A DNA stretch of 64,000 bases from Cycas panzhihuaensis (lineage: Eukaryota > Cycadophyta): contig CM041465.1 of assembly GCA_023213395.1 (NCBI GenBank), forward strand, positions 51,343,741 through 51,407,740, read 5' to 3'. A program made the translations under genes and the position numbers. The notes beneath the pieces are model-generated. The model ran no database searches. It worked only from the letters and a program-made list of their open reading frames with translations, and had not been told where the DNA came from. This document shows, in pieces, positions 13,018 to 22,795 of this stretch (position 1 is its first letter; the number at the start of each line of letters is the position of its first letter).

Positions 13018-13373
13018 TGTTAGAAATAAATGTTATGTAATATTGCTTTTGGTCATTATTTAATGCTAGATGATTAGTTGGACAATGAGTTATGAAGTTG
13101 TTATCTTATTCAACATTATATCAAGGTGTCACACCTAAGGTTGTGTGCGAAGATGTGATGTAGACTTATCAAGAATATTATGATTGTGAGGAGATGAATT
13201 GTGATGTAAACATTATGCAATAATAAATAAATCCTTTCAGTAGTGGTTTTTCCCTTATGGGTTTTCCACTATAAATCTCATATCTTTGTGTTTGGCTATT
13301 ATGTTATGCTCTTATTTGATTACGTGAATAATCTTGAGTATGATATCATTATAATTTATTCATCTCTCTATCA
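13018..13373 (+). repeat. LTR, plus strand, with worn primer site
   Basis: The segment starts TGTTAGAAATAAATG and ends CTCTCTATCA, and is followed by TGGTCTTAGAGTGG (13374), a decayed match to the tRNA-Met primer site. No plus-strand coding body follows; about 120 bases later the minus-strand Copia-3 LTR begins. It is probably the truncated 5' end of a Copia element. Confidence 0.55.
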
Positions 13374-13492
13374 TGGTCTTAGAGTGGTATTGCAATTGAC
13401 ATGAGTCTTAATTCTTCTGAGCATTTGGCCTTTATGTTTTAATGGCGAACGGATTCTATACTATTAGAATAACTAATTGAGAGCAAACGGGT

Positions 13493-13817
13493 TGCAGAAA
13501 AATGATCACCACAAGCACACATCCACAAAGGAATGGCAAGACAATAGACTTCCATTATTTCATAGCTCACACTCAATCAACTTGTTTATCCATAAGTGGA
13601 GGCAACAAATAGAAATAAGAGACTCCATGAGGAGTTACAACAACTCACACATGTGAGAGTAGAATCTAAAAACAAAAGGTGAGAGTTACAACAATGAATC
13701 GATGACATGTGAATTTGGGAGTTACAAAATGTGATATCAAGTCCACAATGAATGTCATCTACATCTAATGTAACAAATAATGTTACAATACACAATGAAT
13801 TAACATTATTTCTAACA
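13493..13817 (-). repeat. 3' LTR of Copia-3
   Basis: Read on the minus strand, a purine tract (ATGAGGGGG) precedes TGTTAGAAATAATG at 13817. The segment runs to about 13493, where TG (CA on the minus strand) offers a plausible end. The 5' LTR of Copia-3 was not found. Confidence 0.5.
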
Positions 13818-14427
13818 CCCCCTCATAATGTTAAACCATTCTCTCTCACAAACAAAAACAATATAAGCCTCTCAAATTTCTCACGACTCGAGGCTTTAGT
13901 GAGTGTCAACAATATGATCCTCAATTGGACAATAGACTGACTCAACTACTTTGTTCTGCACTTGCTCCCAAATGAAATGATAATGAACTTCCACATGCTT
14001 TGTCCTAACGCGGAACACCAGATTCTTCGAAAGTTGAATTGTACTCTGATTATCATAGAATAGTTGTGTAGGATCATCCTCTAGAAGCTCAAAGTGACCA
14101 AAAAGTCTCCTTAGCCAAATGGCCTCACAAGTGACTGCAATTGCTGCCTTATACTCAGCCTCTATGGAAGACAAGGGTACTATAGCCTATTTTTGGTACA
14201 CTAAGATATCACACTAGAACCCAATGTGAAAACATATCTTGATGTAGATTTTCTCTCATCCTGGTCCCCTACTTAATCTGAGTCAATGAAGCCAAACAAT
14301 CTGAACTCATCAGATCTAGCAAGCATGAGTCCATATCTAATAGTGCCTTTCACATATCTCAAGATTTGCTTTGCTACCTTCCAATGAAGAGTGGATTGGG
14401 CACTCATGAAGTGTGACACAATGTCAA
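13818..14427 (-). pseudogene. Copia-3 RNase H end (left part of split element)
   Basis: Minus-strand translation gives the end of a Ty1/copia RNase H: HFMSAQSTLHWKVAKQILRY, then EAEYKAAIAVTCEAIWLRR, FYDNQSTIQLSKN, and RTKHVEVHYHFIWEQVQNK. Stops and frameshifts are frequent. Its upstream portion continues at 25541 on the other side of the chromovirus, where the frame stops at ISFVVG and resumes here at IVSHFMS, so both pieces are one element. Confidence 0.8.
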
Positions 14428-14533
14428 TGAGGTGACAACTTTGCTTGTCCTAGAATCTCCTGGGAAAATCTTTTTGAAAATAACAACTCTGTTGGGAGTA
14501 TGAAGTGCTCTGATCACACGTGTCAGACCTCTT
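14428..14533 (-). repeat. Chromovirus 3' LTR, distal piece
   Basis: This is the end of the 3' LTR (minus strand). It matches 24914-25020 in the 5' LTR, for example GACAACTTTGCTTGTCC and the CACGTGTCA box. The rest of the LTR is at 22026-22564. Gypsy-M was inserted between them with duplication of CTCTT (14529-14533 and 22021-22025). Confidence 0.85.
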
Positions 14534-15361
14534 TGTTGACTTATGAGGTATCTTATTACACTTACAAGATACCTCTTTACACTTGTCAAGGTTACACAGT
14601 GCTATAGTCTAGTTCAGGATACTGTCAACATGGTCATTCACATACATTCCACAGAATTATACCACAATGGTACACAGCAGTATAGAAATCAACACATACT
14701 CAGCAATTCATCATCAAAACACAAAGAATACACCACTTTCTACGTAACTCTTCCTTTTATTAAGTAATCAGTTCAAGTACACAGAGGATGGAATGCATTC
14801 CTGTGCATTCCAGCAGCATACATTCCTTCTGTTACATATGCATACCCAGATGGTATTTATCATACAATCTTTGCTCAATGGGCATCATACGTCTTTGTCC
14901 TCCACACCTTTGCGTACCTTTAATAGTCGGCTCTCACCCTCACCTGGTGGTTCATGCATACCTCCTTAAGTACTCTTGTTGGTACCTTTTGGCTAAAGGG
15001 TTATGATTGCCTGTCATAACCGTACCCCTTCAGTCATACGTACCCATTCATTAATCACTTGTTAGGCACTTAATTAATGACTCTTTATATCCGCAGATCA
15101 GACGCACGTCTGCGACTCGACAGGTCTTCACTGGTCCCTTTGAGTCGTGCGTACCGCTTCTGTTCGGTTTCGTTCCGCCGTTGGTACGTATCTGTCATAC
15201 GTACTCGTTCCAGATACGCACCTATCATACGTACCCAGAATGCTGATTTCTCTGCCGTTTTGTCTCGTGCATACCTCCGTACGGTCCGTACCTGCACAAC
15301 TCAGGTTACCTGACCTACCTCTGGTCCTCTCACAGCAATAGGATCATTTTATACCCCAACA
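14534..15361 (-). repeat. Gypsy-M 3' LTR
   Basis: On the plus strand it begins TGTTGACTTATGAGG and ends TATACCCCAACA. Near its plus-strand start is a perfect 10-bp inverted repeat, GAGGTATCTT/AAGATACCTC. The region 15040-15290 is crowded with GTACG/CGTAC words. On the minus strand it is preceded by GACCCGGGATAGA, the likely polypurine tract (15362-15375). Confidence 0.9.
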
Positions 15362-15449
15362 TCTATCCCGGGTCAACAGTTATGGGTTTGAGCATCCTTG
15401 CTCAACAAAACTCCAAAAATTTTTCAAAATTTCAGGGTATCCCTCCCCG

Positions 15450-16636
15450 GCTCTGTCTCAAGGCGGCTCCTGCTGCCTCTGTCCTCCCAAAATCTCTTCA
15501 TTGATCTGGGTTAGAGTGGCAATGATAGCGTCCTTTTCTTTTATTTTGTCTTGAAGGGCAGCTATCTCAGCTTTATACCCTTCCTCCATTTCCTGAATCA
15601 ATTGAATTATGGGTCTTGCTTTGTCCTGTGGTGTAGGAGGTGCTGAAGGTTCCCCTGCCTCCGCTGCCTGAGGGAAGTCTTCCCATTCTTCCTAGGAGGC
15701 CTCTGCTTCTTCTTCCTCCTCCTCTGATTCTTCTCCCTTCTTCCTCTTACCTCGTCTATGGACAACCTGTTTTGTCCGAAGGGGAATGGGTGTTCCTGGT
15801 GTCTTCTGTAACTAGGTAAGTACCTTTTGCATCTTATTTTGTACTTTTCTCTTTGCTTCTGGGCTGTTCACTGTGTCTGGAAATTCCACTACCCACTATT
15901 TGATGATTGGTTCCCGAGGAGAAATTGTAGTCCTGGTCAGTTGTACCTGTGGACACTGATAGAATAAAATGGCCAAAAGCAAGCAGGGATGTCGGAATGG
16001 GTGTGTCCTAATCTCTTTGAGCTGCTGCCTCATGTTCTCCGCCAAGAATTTGGACCAATTCAGCTTTTCCCCATCTCGAATTTTCAACAACACCTGCATC
16101 ATGCCTCCCTGAATGTAGGTGTACTTCCGTTTGGACAAGAATCTGGAATTTATCACTTTGGCTACCCACTGAAGTCTAACATCCATAATGTCTGCTACAC
16201 GGATTCCACCGGACATAATCTAAGTGTTGGGTTGGCACAATTCCCTCAACCACATTTCTCGGTCAACTTCTGACCTTTTTGTTCCCAGTGGAACTTCTCC
16301 TTCATTGGGAAGTCTTGTGATGGTGTGAACTATGTCTGCATCCATTTTGGCTTTCCTGCTATCCTCCTTTAGGGCCATCAGGATTTGGTCCATGAGTTCA
16401 GGGTCATAATACATAGGGTTACAGTAAATGTAGTCTCCCCAACCTGCTTGCTTAACCCTGGCCTGGAATGGAGCTGGTAGGGCTTGTAGCTCCTGCTTAA
16501 GCTTCGGTATGTATGCCTCCTGGCACCCTGCTGTCCTCATGATGGCTGTGGAGTCCCAGAAATAAGACAAGTAACCTAAGCGTACAAACCGGAACCCTAA
16601 ATGCGTACCTCGAGGAATGCTTGCCGTTTGTACCAC
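15450..16636 (-). CDS. Gypsy-M extra ORF (aORF) between pol and 3' LTR
   Basis: The conserved start is MRTAGCQEAYIP at about 16540, matching MRTAGCQETFIP of Gypsy-N; the open frame begins earlier at 16636. The protein is about 360 residues in its intact form. A conserved core (YIYCNPMYYDPE, then W-V-A-K-V-I-N-S-R-F-L-S-K-R-K-Y-T-Y) is followed by a Lys/Arg patch, an acidic run, and a C-terminal coiled coil (EMEEGYKAEIAALQDKIKEK). There is no signal peptide or membrane segment, so it does not look like an envelope protein. A few stops interrupt it (after PNT near 16220, near 15893 and near 15814). The position just before the polypurine tract suggests expression from a spliced RNA; a CAG lies a few bases before the ATG. 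Function unknown. Confidence 0.75.
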
Positions 16637-16639
16637 TTT

Positions 16640-17230
16640 GCGTCTTTGGAATGCGTACTGGAGTCAATTCCTTGTGTCTTGGTGCCGTGCGGATCTTGAT
16701 GCGAATTTTCCGGAGTTGTTTCGTCCGTTCTGCTCTGCGTACTTCGCGGAAATGCTCGCAGGTACGTAATACTTTGTCGTTTTACGGATTTTTATCTTAT
16801 ACGTGCAGTTGGTACGTATAATGTTAAGTATCTCCATTGTGCGTACTCGATTACGTACGTTTTTGGTACATAGAATGTATCTGAGCACTTAAGTGTATTT
16901 TCCACTGTGCGTACTCGACTACATACTTTTTTGGTACGTATAATATAACCATTTAACTTACTTGTCTTTTCACTGTGCGTACCTGCCTGCGTACTTTTCA
17001 GGTATGTATAATGTAATTGAGCCACTTAAAATTTGTTTACACTGTGCGTACCTGACTGCGTACTTTTCAGGTACGTATAGTGTTATTTCGAGTCACTTTT
17101 TTGAACTGTGTGTACTTCAGTGTATTTCCTTGGTACGTATAGTGTATTTTTCAAATTTGATTACCTTTTTAAACTGTACGTACCTGGTAACATACCATTT
17201 TGGTACGTATATTATATTTTGCTTGTATGC
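16640..17230. repeat. GTAC-rich tandem repeat of Gypsy-M
   Basis: About seven imperfect units of roughly 60-75 bp lie between the integrase end and the extra ORF. Each holds a pair such as GTGCGTACCTGACTGCGTAC and GGTACGTATAATGT, so each can fold on itself around GGTAC/GTACC. AT-rich spacers separate the cores. Gypsy-N has the same feature at the same place. Confidence 0.8.
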
Positions 17231-17443
17231 CTTGGATTTTTCCTTTGATTTTTTCAATTGCTGATGCTATTACTTATGTCTGTGATGAGTTATGGTTATT
17301 TTTTATTTTTTCCAATTTTTTTTCTCTTTTTGTATCCATACCGAACTGGATCATGGCTCGGTATCAAGGCATTTGATTGTGCCTCAACTTCATGCAATAC
17401 GTTATAGTACAACCAACTGATTCGGCTGGTAAGTTGCTCCACC

Positions 17444-18736
17444 CTAGTTGATGTAGGGTTTCAGTTTACTACCCTTGACCATTTCAGGTAGTAGCTGGCC
17501 TGATAGTTTCTCCAACTGGATTGTGCCATTCTGGTACACTTTCTCAATCTTATATGGGCCTTTCCAATGCATCTTCAATTCTCCTTGGGTTGTTTGGGAT
17601 TTGTTGTCAAATCGCCATACTCGATCACCCTTCTTGAAATACGATGTCTTGACGTGGCGGTCGTGCCTTGTCCTTTTCCGCCTTTGCCTTGGTGTGGTAT
17701 GCTTCGTCGATTTCTTCTTATGATCCCTTAATTGATCTTCTCCTAACCAATGTTCTCTACAATGTCTCAAATGGGAAATTCCATATAGTGGTTCTCCATA
17801 AAAGGGTTTCACATAATCTCCAACGTATTCTCCATGATTTCTATCTTCTGGAGTGGCAACTTTGTTTCTTAGACTAGAATCTCTAGGGATACTCTCAGCA
17901 AGTTCCTTTTCTTCTTCCTTAAATTTGGCACCGATAGTTGAAAAAGATCTTCTGCTGGGTAGGTGTACCTCTAAAGAAGATGAGGAAGGTTTGTTACTTC
18001 CTTCCTTGGGCTGGGATGGGGGTGGGGAAGGGCAATCTACCTCAAGACCCACACTGGAGGCAGAGGGAAGGTTAGGGTTAGAGGGGGTTGAGGTATTGGG
18101 AGGTGAATTAGGGTAAGGGTTTGGGTTAAAAGGGGGATTTGGGTTTGGGTCTAGGTTTTTTATGTTATTATTAACACTCGTATAATCACCAAATTTAGAT
18201 TTAATATCAACATCCTCGATTACATTCTGAGAAGGTAGGTTACACCTATAGGATGAGGGGTTTACTTCATATGCGTCCCGTAGCCAATAATCCACAAATC
18301 TCATCCCGTTTTCATCGTCTGAAGAGTTGTAAATTTCTCCAAAGTGAGTTGATTCTTCTTCTTGGTGGTCGATTAATTTGGTAGGTTCTTCGGTCGTATG
18401 GTAGAGATTTTCTTCGCCAATGGAAGAGAATGTTGTGTCGCTCGTGATCGCTGTGCTGGATCCCTTATCTGGTATCATTTCGATCGAGCTTCTTCCCAGC
18501 ATCGACAATACTACTTTATTTCCGTTGTCTGATAAGGTGAAGGTTACATTCTTCCAATTCTGAAGGCATTGCATTTTATATAACCATGGCCTCCCCAAGA
18601 GTGCTGGATAGGGTGTTGCCCCTTTCTCTGTTTCTACAATTGTGAAGTCAATTCTCACCACTATCCCTGCCACATCTACCTTGATGTCGGCCAATCTCCC
18701 CATAGGTCGTACCAATAATTCGTTGGCCAATTTCAA
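17444..18736 (-). CDS. Gypsy-M protease tail fused to integrase C-terminus
   Basis: A single open frame of 430 codons. Residues 1-160 (from MKLANELLVRPMGRLADIKV) match the protease and following region of Gypsy-N; the active-site part (VIVDGGA, about 18800-18815) lies just upstream, separated by a frameshift. Residues 165-320 are Pro/Ser/Asn-rich linker. At about residue 325 (KPFYGEPLYGISH) the frame passes straight into an integrase end: DRHVKTSYFKKGDRVW, then LKMHWKGPYKIEKVYQNGTI and the final SKLKPYIN. About 3.4 kb present in Gypsy-N between these points is missing, yet the join is in frame. Confidence 0.8.
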   Translation of the reverse strand: MKLANELLVRPMGRLADIKVDVAGIVVRIDFTIVETEKGATPYPALLGRPWLYKMQCLQNWKNVTFTLSDNGNKVVLSMLGRSSIEMIPDKGSSTAITSDTTFSSIGEENLYHTTEEPTKLIDHQEEESTHFGEIYNSSDDENGMRFVDYWLRDAYEVNPSSYRCNLPSQNVIEDVDIKSKFGDYTSVNNNIKNLDPNPNPPFNPNPYPNSPPNTSTPSNPNLPSASSVGLEVDCPSPPPSQPKEGSNKPSSSSLEVHLPSRRSFSTIGAKFKEEEKELAESIPRDSSLRNKVATPEDRNHGEYVGDYVKPFYGEPLYGISHLRHCREHWLGEDQLRDHKKKSTKHTTPRQRRKRTRHDRHVKTSYFKKGDRVWRFDNKSQTTQGELKMHWKGPYKIEKVYQNGTIQLEKLSGQLLPEMVKGSKLKPYIN

Positions 18737-18739
18737 CGA

Positions 18740-19310
18740 ATAGGTTGCCGCTTCAACCGGGCTTCCCGGTTACGCCGGTCGGCCGGTAATACATTCTTCT
18801 TGCACCTCCATCAACGATTACTCTTGGGAATGTTTCTCCCAAGACTGTCATTGTTACCATCGGATCCATATCAAATGATGGTATGATTTGCTTCAAACTC
18901 TTTGTGATTCCCCGCTACACTCCTCCTTTGATCCAATCGATAACTTGGCATAGAGGGATGGTCAACTGTAGCTGTTTGACCAAATTTTCCATTAACAGCA
19001 ACATTCTTGGAATATCCTCTACTGGCAATCCTTTAAAAAGTTCCTCCATTTGCACCATTTGGGGCTGCACCTTAGGTTCTTCTAGTAGATTTTCTTTTTC
19101 CTTTTGTTTGTTCTTCCGTACATATACGTATTTAGTCTCTGGTTTACCCATTGGTAATGCATTCTCTTCCTGGACTAGGCCATCCAATACTTGTTTTGCT
19201 TTTCTGTATCGATCCATTTCTGTCGGTGGATCCGGATATCCTTCATTCAGTTTCTCCTTTTGTTTATTTTGTAGTTTGACGTTTTTTGTTTCTGGTATGA
19301 TTGTCATTAG
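18740..19310 (-). pseudogene. Gypsy-M gag-protease linker and protease active site
   Basis: The frame at 18915-19307 encodes a Lys/Glu-rich linker (MTIIPETKNVKLQNKQKEK, later GLPVEDIPRMLLLMENLVKQ) shared with Gypsy-N. The retropepsin motif VIVDGGA follows near 18805 but the flap-side sequence of Gypsy-N (AVNVLPASTWQKLG) is lost by a short deletion. A working protease is not encoded. Confidence 0.7.
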
Positions 19311-19760
19311 GTTGGTTGCTTTGGCCTTTCCTTTGCAATCTCTATTTTATGGTCACTTGGGCCACAGTTACTACATACGAACGGCTTCTGTTCATATTCT
19401 TGCTTCGTTGGGCATTCTGACTTCCAGTGCCCAAACTGTAGACAGATGAGGCATCTACCCATTGGTGGTTTTTTCCTCGAGGGCTCTTGTGTGCCCCTCG
19501 TTGTATAAACATTCCGAGGTGAGTTGCCTCCCCTTCCCCTACCTCGTCCTCTGAAGGCCTTTCCCCTGGGATTATAGAAACAATCCTTGGTTGTATGCGT
19601 ATCAACATCGCATATATGGCACCATCTGTCCTGTTGGTGCAATGCACTATTTTTTAAATTCGATTCACATTCCTTGGTGGTATGTGAATTCTCTTCACAA
19701 ATGTGGCACCATTTAGTTATTCTTCCGACATGGTCCTTCTTTTTCAGTGTTTCTTCTTCT
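19307..19760 (-). CDS. Gypsy-M nucleocapsid zinc knuckles
   Basis: Minus-strand reading shows a series of CCHC knuckles: CHICEENSHTTKEC (near 19700), CHICDVDTHTTKDC (near 19610), CLICLQFGHWKSEC (near 19430) and a decayed fourth, CSNCGPSDHK. An RG box (FRGRGRGRGG) lies between the second and third. These bind the element's RNA in gag particles. One stop separates the first knuckle from the rest. Confidence 0.8.
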
Positions 19761-19870
19761 TCTCAGTTATTTCTAATTTTTAATCTGGCCACTTCTTTTC
19801 TTAACGCTTCCAGCTATGATTCCTCTTCTGCTACCCCTACAGCGTATGGGTCGATTATCTTGATTTTGTT

Positions 19871-21070
19871 TTAGTTCTCTAATCTCATCTTGTAATCTCG
19901 ATGTGAGGGAATCCTGTCCTCACACTGTGCGTCCATTTCCATTTCAAAATCTAACGCTAAATCTTGGGCATTCTTAAATGATTTCAGTGGATGAGCATGC
20001 ATCATAGCTCTCAATTTCTCATTCAGACCTCTTACAAAATAGTTTTTCATATTGTGATCCGTTATTGTCTCGTTAATCATGCTGGCCGTAATGATTTTCA
20101 TTCTGCTAATGTAGGTTAGGACGGATTCTCCCGGCCTTTGTCTGATTTCTCTCAATGCAATTTCCACTGCTTCATTACTGTGAAACTTTTGAAATCTTTC
20201 CTCGAATGCTTTTTTAAGCTTTACCCATGGCTCATTCTTGTTTGTTTCTTTGTACCATGCCAAGGGTACTCCTCTCAACGTACAGGCGAATCGTGCTTTG
20301 ATTTCGTCCTCGTCTGAAATCTTTTTTACATCAATGAGATTCTGAAAGAGATACACATGCTCTTCTGCGTCTGAAGTATCATTAAAAATCAACTTCCCAA
20401 AGTTCCTATAGTCATCCATTTTGGGAGATTGCAACTGTTCCCCACCTGGTGGTGATTTTTCCTTTCTCCCCTCCTTCGGGGATGCACTTGGAGTGCCTAC
20501 CACTGTATTATCTTTTCCAAACAGCGGATTCTTGAATGGAGTTTTGATGTGTATGGGTTCCACTACACTTGGAATTTGTATAGTTAATGGTGTAACTGTA
20601 ATATACGATTGATCAAATCCCCTTTCTGTCGAATCTTCAAAAAGCTGTCTCATGAGTTTATTCTCCCAATATGCCGAGGGACCTTCCTCCGCCTTCTTTT
20701 CAGTATCACTTGGGTCCTTCGGGTTGTCCTCCACAGGTATACTTCCCTCTTTTAAGATTTCTTGATGTTTTTCATCCACTTTTGGTTTCCGTTCAATCTC
20801 TGGGCTAAACAAATCATCTCTGATTGGGGCTGGTGTCAATACCATACGTTCGTCATGAGTTTCCTCTTCCTGAGATGTTTGGGCTCCACTTGCCTTAGAT
20901 CCTTCAACGGACTGTCTCTTAGTCTCGTTGTTCTGCGAACTTAATCTCCTCGCCCTTTTGAGTTTTGCTTCCTTCGACCATCTTAGTGCCCTTTGTCTGC
21001 CGGTCTCCTTTTCCTTGGGTGAATTATCCTTTTGGGGCTCTTCCGACCTTGAAGGCCTCTTAGGTGGCAT
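19871..21070 (-). CDS. Gypsy-M gag (capsid)
   Basis: Open frame of 399 codons from MPPKRPSRSEEPQKD. The first 200 residues are charged and low in complexity. The retrotransposon gag core lies at about residues 230-370 (LIFNDTSDAEEHVYLFQNL, ARFACTLRGVPLAWY, WVKLKKAFEERFQKF, RQRPGESVLTYISRM). The start is about 140 bp downstream of the primer site. The frame ends at a stop before the knuckles, which may be mutation rather than design, since Gypsy-N continues in the same direction with only small breaks. It would form the particle shell. Confidence 0.85.
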   Translation of the reverse strand: MPPKRPSRSEEPQKDNSPKEKETGRQRALRWSKEAKLKRARRLSSQNNETKRQSVEGSKASGAQTSQEEETHDERMVLTPAPIRDDLFSPEIERKPKVDEKHQEILKEGSIPVEDNPKDPSDTEKKAEEGPSAYWENKLMRQLFEDSTERGFDQSYITVTPLTIQIPSVVEPIHIKTPFKNPLFGKDNTVVGTPSASPKEGRKEKSPPGGEQLQSPKMDDYRNFGKLIFNDTSDAEEHVYLFQNLIDVKKISDEDEIKARFACTLRGVPLAWYKETNKNEPWVKLKKAFEERFQKFHSNEAVEIALREIRQRPGESVLTYISRMKIITASMINETITDHNMKNYFVRGLNEKLRAMMHAHPLKSFKNAQDLALDFEMEMDAQCEDRIPSHRDYKMRLEN

Positions 21071-21196
21071 TGGAAGGTCCCCTGGCTGCCGGTGGCTTAG
21101 TTACAGCCTGCCATCACGACGGCAACCAGGGTCCTCTGCCCTTTACACATTCCTTTTATTGAAACTCCTAGGCCCTGTCCCTCCTCAACGGACGTA

Positions 21197-21209
21197 GGCA
21201 ACGGAACCA
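21197..21209 (-). promoter_or_regulatory. Gypsy-M primer-binding site (tRNA-Glu type)
   Basis: On the minus strand, one base after the 5' LTR, stands TGGTTCCGTTGCC. Plant tRNA-Glu ends GGCAACGGAACCA after CCA addition, as I recall it, a 13-base match. Gypsy-N has two mismatches in the same place (45870-45882). Confidence 0.65.
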
Positions 21210-21210
21210 A

Positions 21211-22020
21211 TGTTGACTTACGAGGTATCTTATTACACTTACAAGATACCTCTTTACACTTGTCAAGGTTACACAGTGCTATAGTCTAGTTCGTGATCAT
21301 CAACATGGTCATTCACATATATTTCATGTAATTATACCACAATGGTACACAAGATGCAATCAACACATACTCAGCAATTCATCATCACAACACAAAGAAT
21401 ACACCACTTTCCACGTAACTCTTCATTTTATTAAGTAATCAGTTCAATTACACAGAGGCTGGAATGCATTCCTGTGCATTCCAGCAGCATACATTCCTTC
21501 TGTTACATGTGTACCCAGATGGTACTTATCATATAATGCTACTCCAACTGGTTGTCATACGTGCTGTCCTCCGCACCTTTGCGTACCTTTGATAGTCAGC
21601 TCTCACCCTCACTTGGTGGTTCATGCGTACCTCCTTAAGTACTCTTGTTGGTACCTTTTGGCTGAAGGGTTATGACCGTCATTATAACCGCTCTTCACCA
21701 TACGTACCCATTCATTAATCACTTGTTAGGCACTTAATTAATGACTCTTTGTATCCGTACATCTTACATACGTCTGGCAGCTCCACAGGCCTTCACTGGT
21801 CCCTTTGAGTCGTGTGTACCGCTTCCGCTCGGCTGCTCGTTGCTGGTACGCATCTCATACGCACTGCCCGTTCGTATGCACCGCCATACACGCACCTGCA
21901 CGCTGATTTCTCCGTCGCTTTTGCTGCGTGCATCTCCGTACGGTCTGTACCTGCACAACTCAGGTTACCTGACCTACCTCTGGTCCTCTCACAGCCATAG
22001 GATCATTTTATACCCCAACA
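21211..22020 (-). repeat. Gypsy-M 5' LTR
   Basis: Starts TGTTGACTTACGAGG and ends TATACCCCAACA on the plus strand. The GAGGTATCTT/AAGATACCTC hairpin is fully kept. It differs from the 3' LTR by many substitutions and several short indels (810 against 828 bp), so the insertion is not recent. Confidence 0.9.
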
Positions 22021-22025
22021 CTCTT

Positions 22026-22564
22026 AACACAGATTGGAGATAACACAGATTGGAGATGAAAAGAGCTAGAACAAGGGAAATAATGCTTCCAAAATACAAT
22101 TAAAATCTATTTGCAAGGACAGTGATGCATATCTTTAGAGAAGGATTGAAAACTCAATGATATAGATGCCAAAATGCTCTTACTATCGCTACACTCTTCG
22201 AGGCAAGGTTCCCTCCAAATAGTGCTGCCCTAAGGACGAGTAAATAGCAGCCTTAAGGCCGAATTTATAGCAGTCCAAATTCAATTCTCTGATGCCCAAG
22301 TAAGGCCCCAAATCCTCCTTAAATAGGTAGCCAAAGATACTAATATAAGTTGGCCAAAAAAGGGCTATAAACCTGCCCAAAACCAAGATTGAAAGTCGGC
22401 CAAAACTTTCCCTAAAAACTGGTAGGTTGAAATCTTCAAATGGTTATAACTTTTGTTATAGATGTCGTAATTGACTTTCGTCTAAACTATTGGAATCCTA
22501 GTTCAGAGAACTTCGATTTGAATGATCACATGGTATAGTTTTGACCATATTTTGGGATGCTACA
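22026..22564 (-). repeat. Chromovirus 3' LTR, main piece
   Basis: On the minus strand it starts TGTAGCATCCCAAAATATGG, after the purine tract GAAGGTGAGGGACT. It matches 25010-25540 closely, including GGCCAACTTATATTAGTATC and the TTAAGGAGGATTTGGGGCC stretch. Confidence 0.85.
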
Positions 22565-22795
22565 AGTCCCTCACCTTCAAAACATGCTTTGGGTAAATTT
22601 GGGTGTTGTACCCATTCTTCTTATTCCCACATTATGTCATCTAAATTTAAAGTTTTCCACTTAATGAGGTATTCTTTGACCTTTCTGGACCATAGTTCTT
22701 TTGTTCTTATCTGTAAAATCCCCTATGGTTCAAAGATAATCTTCCCTTCTTTCTCTCTGATGCAAATCTGATAATACCTAATTGTAAGTCGATTT
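22565..22795 (-). pseudogene. Chromovirus integrase tail with chromodomain
   Basis: Minus-strand translation reads QVLSDLHQREKEGKIIFEP, a stop, GILQIRTKELWSRKVKEYL, then IKWKTLNLDDIMWE, a stop, and EEWVQHPNLPK. The V-x-E-Y-L-I-K-W-K ... D-x-x-W-E pattern is a chromodomain as found at the integrase end of plant chromoviruses, where it steers insertion to marked chromatin. The integrase core is missing: the sequence jumps from reverse transcriptase (about 22790) directly to this tail. Confidence 0.75.

Larger units (their letters stand above)
14534..22020 (-). mobile_element. Gypsy-M, internally deleted Ty3/gypsy element
   Basis: A 7,487-bp element bounded by LTRs of 828 and 810 bp, with TG/CA ends and a 5-bp target duplication CTCTT on each side. 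On the minus strand the order is 5' LTR, primer site, gag, zinc knuckles, protease fused to the integrase tail, tandem repeats, an extra ORF, polypurine tract and 3' LTR. Reverse transcriptase, RNase H and the integrase core are absent, so it depended on a helper. Gypsy-N (36187-46719) is a longer relative. The DGGA-type protease and lack of a chromodomain point to the non-chromoviral (Tat/Athila-like) side; this placement is inference. Confidence 0.9.

Noticed and set aside
15335-15361. TATAAAA nine bases inside the sense start of the Gypsy-M LTR as a promoter
   Set aside because: It would leave almost no U3, and Gypsy-N has no TATA at the same place, so it is probably chance.
16640-17230. 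GTAC repeats as a CRISPR-like array
   Set aside because: Units vary in length and sequence, spacers are not unique inserts, and the context is a plant retrotransposon.
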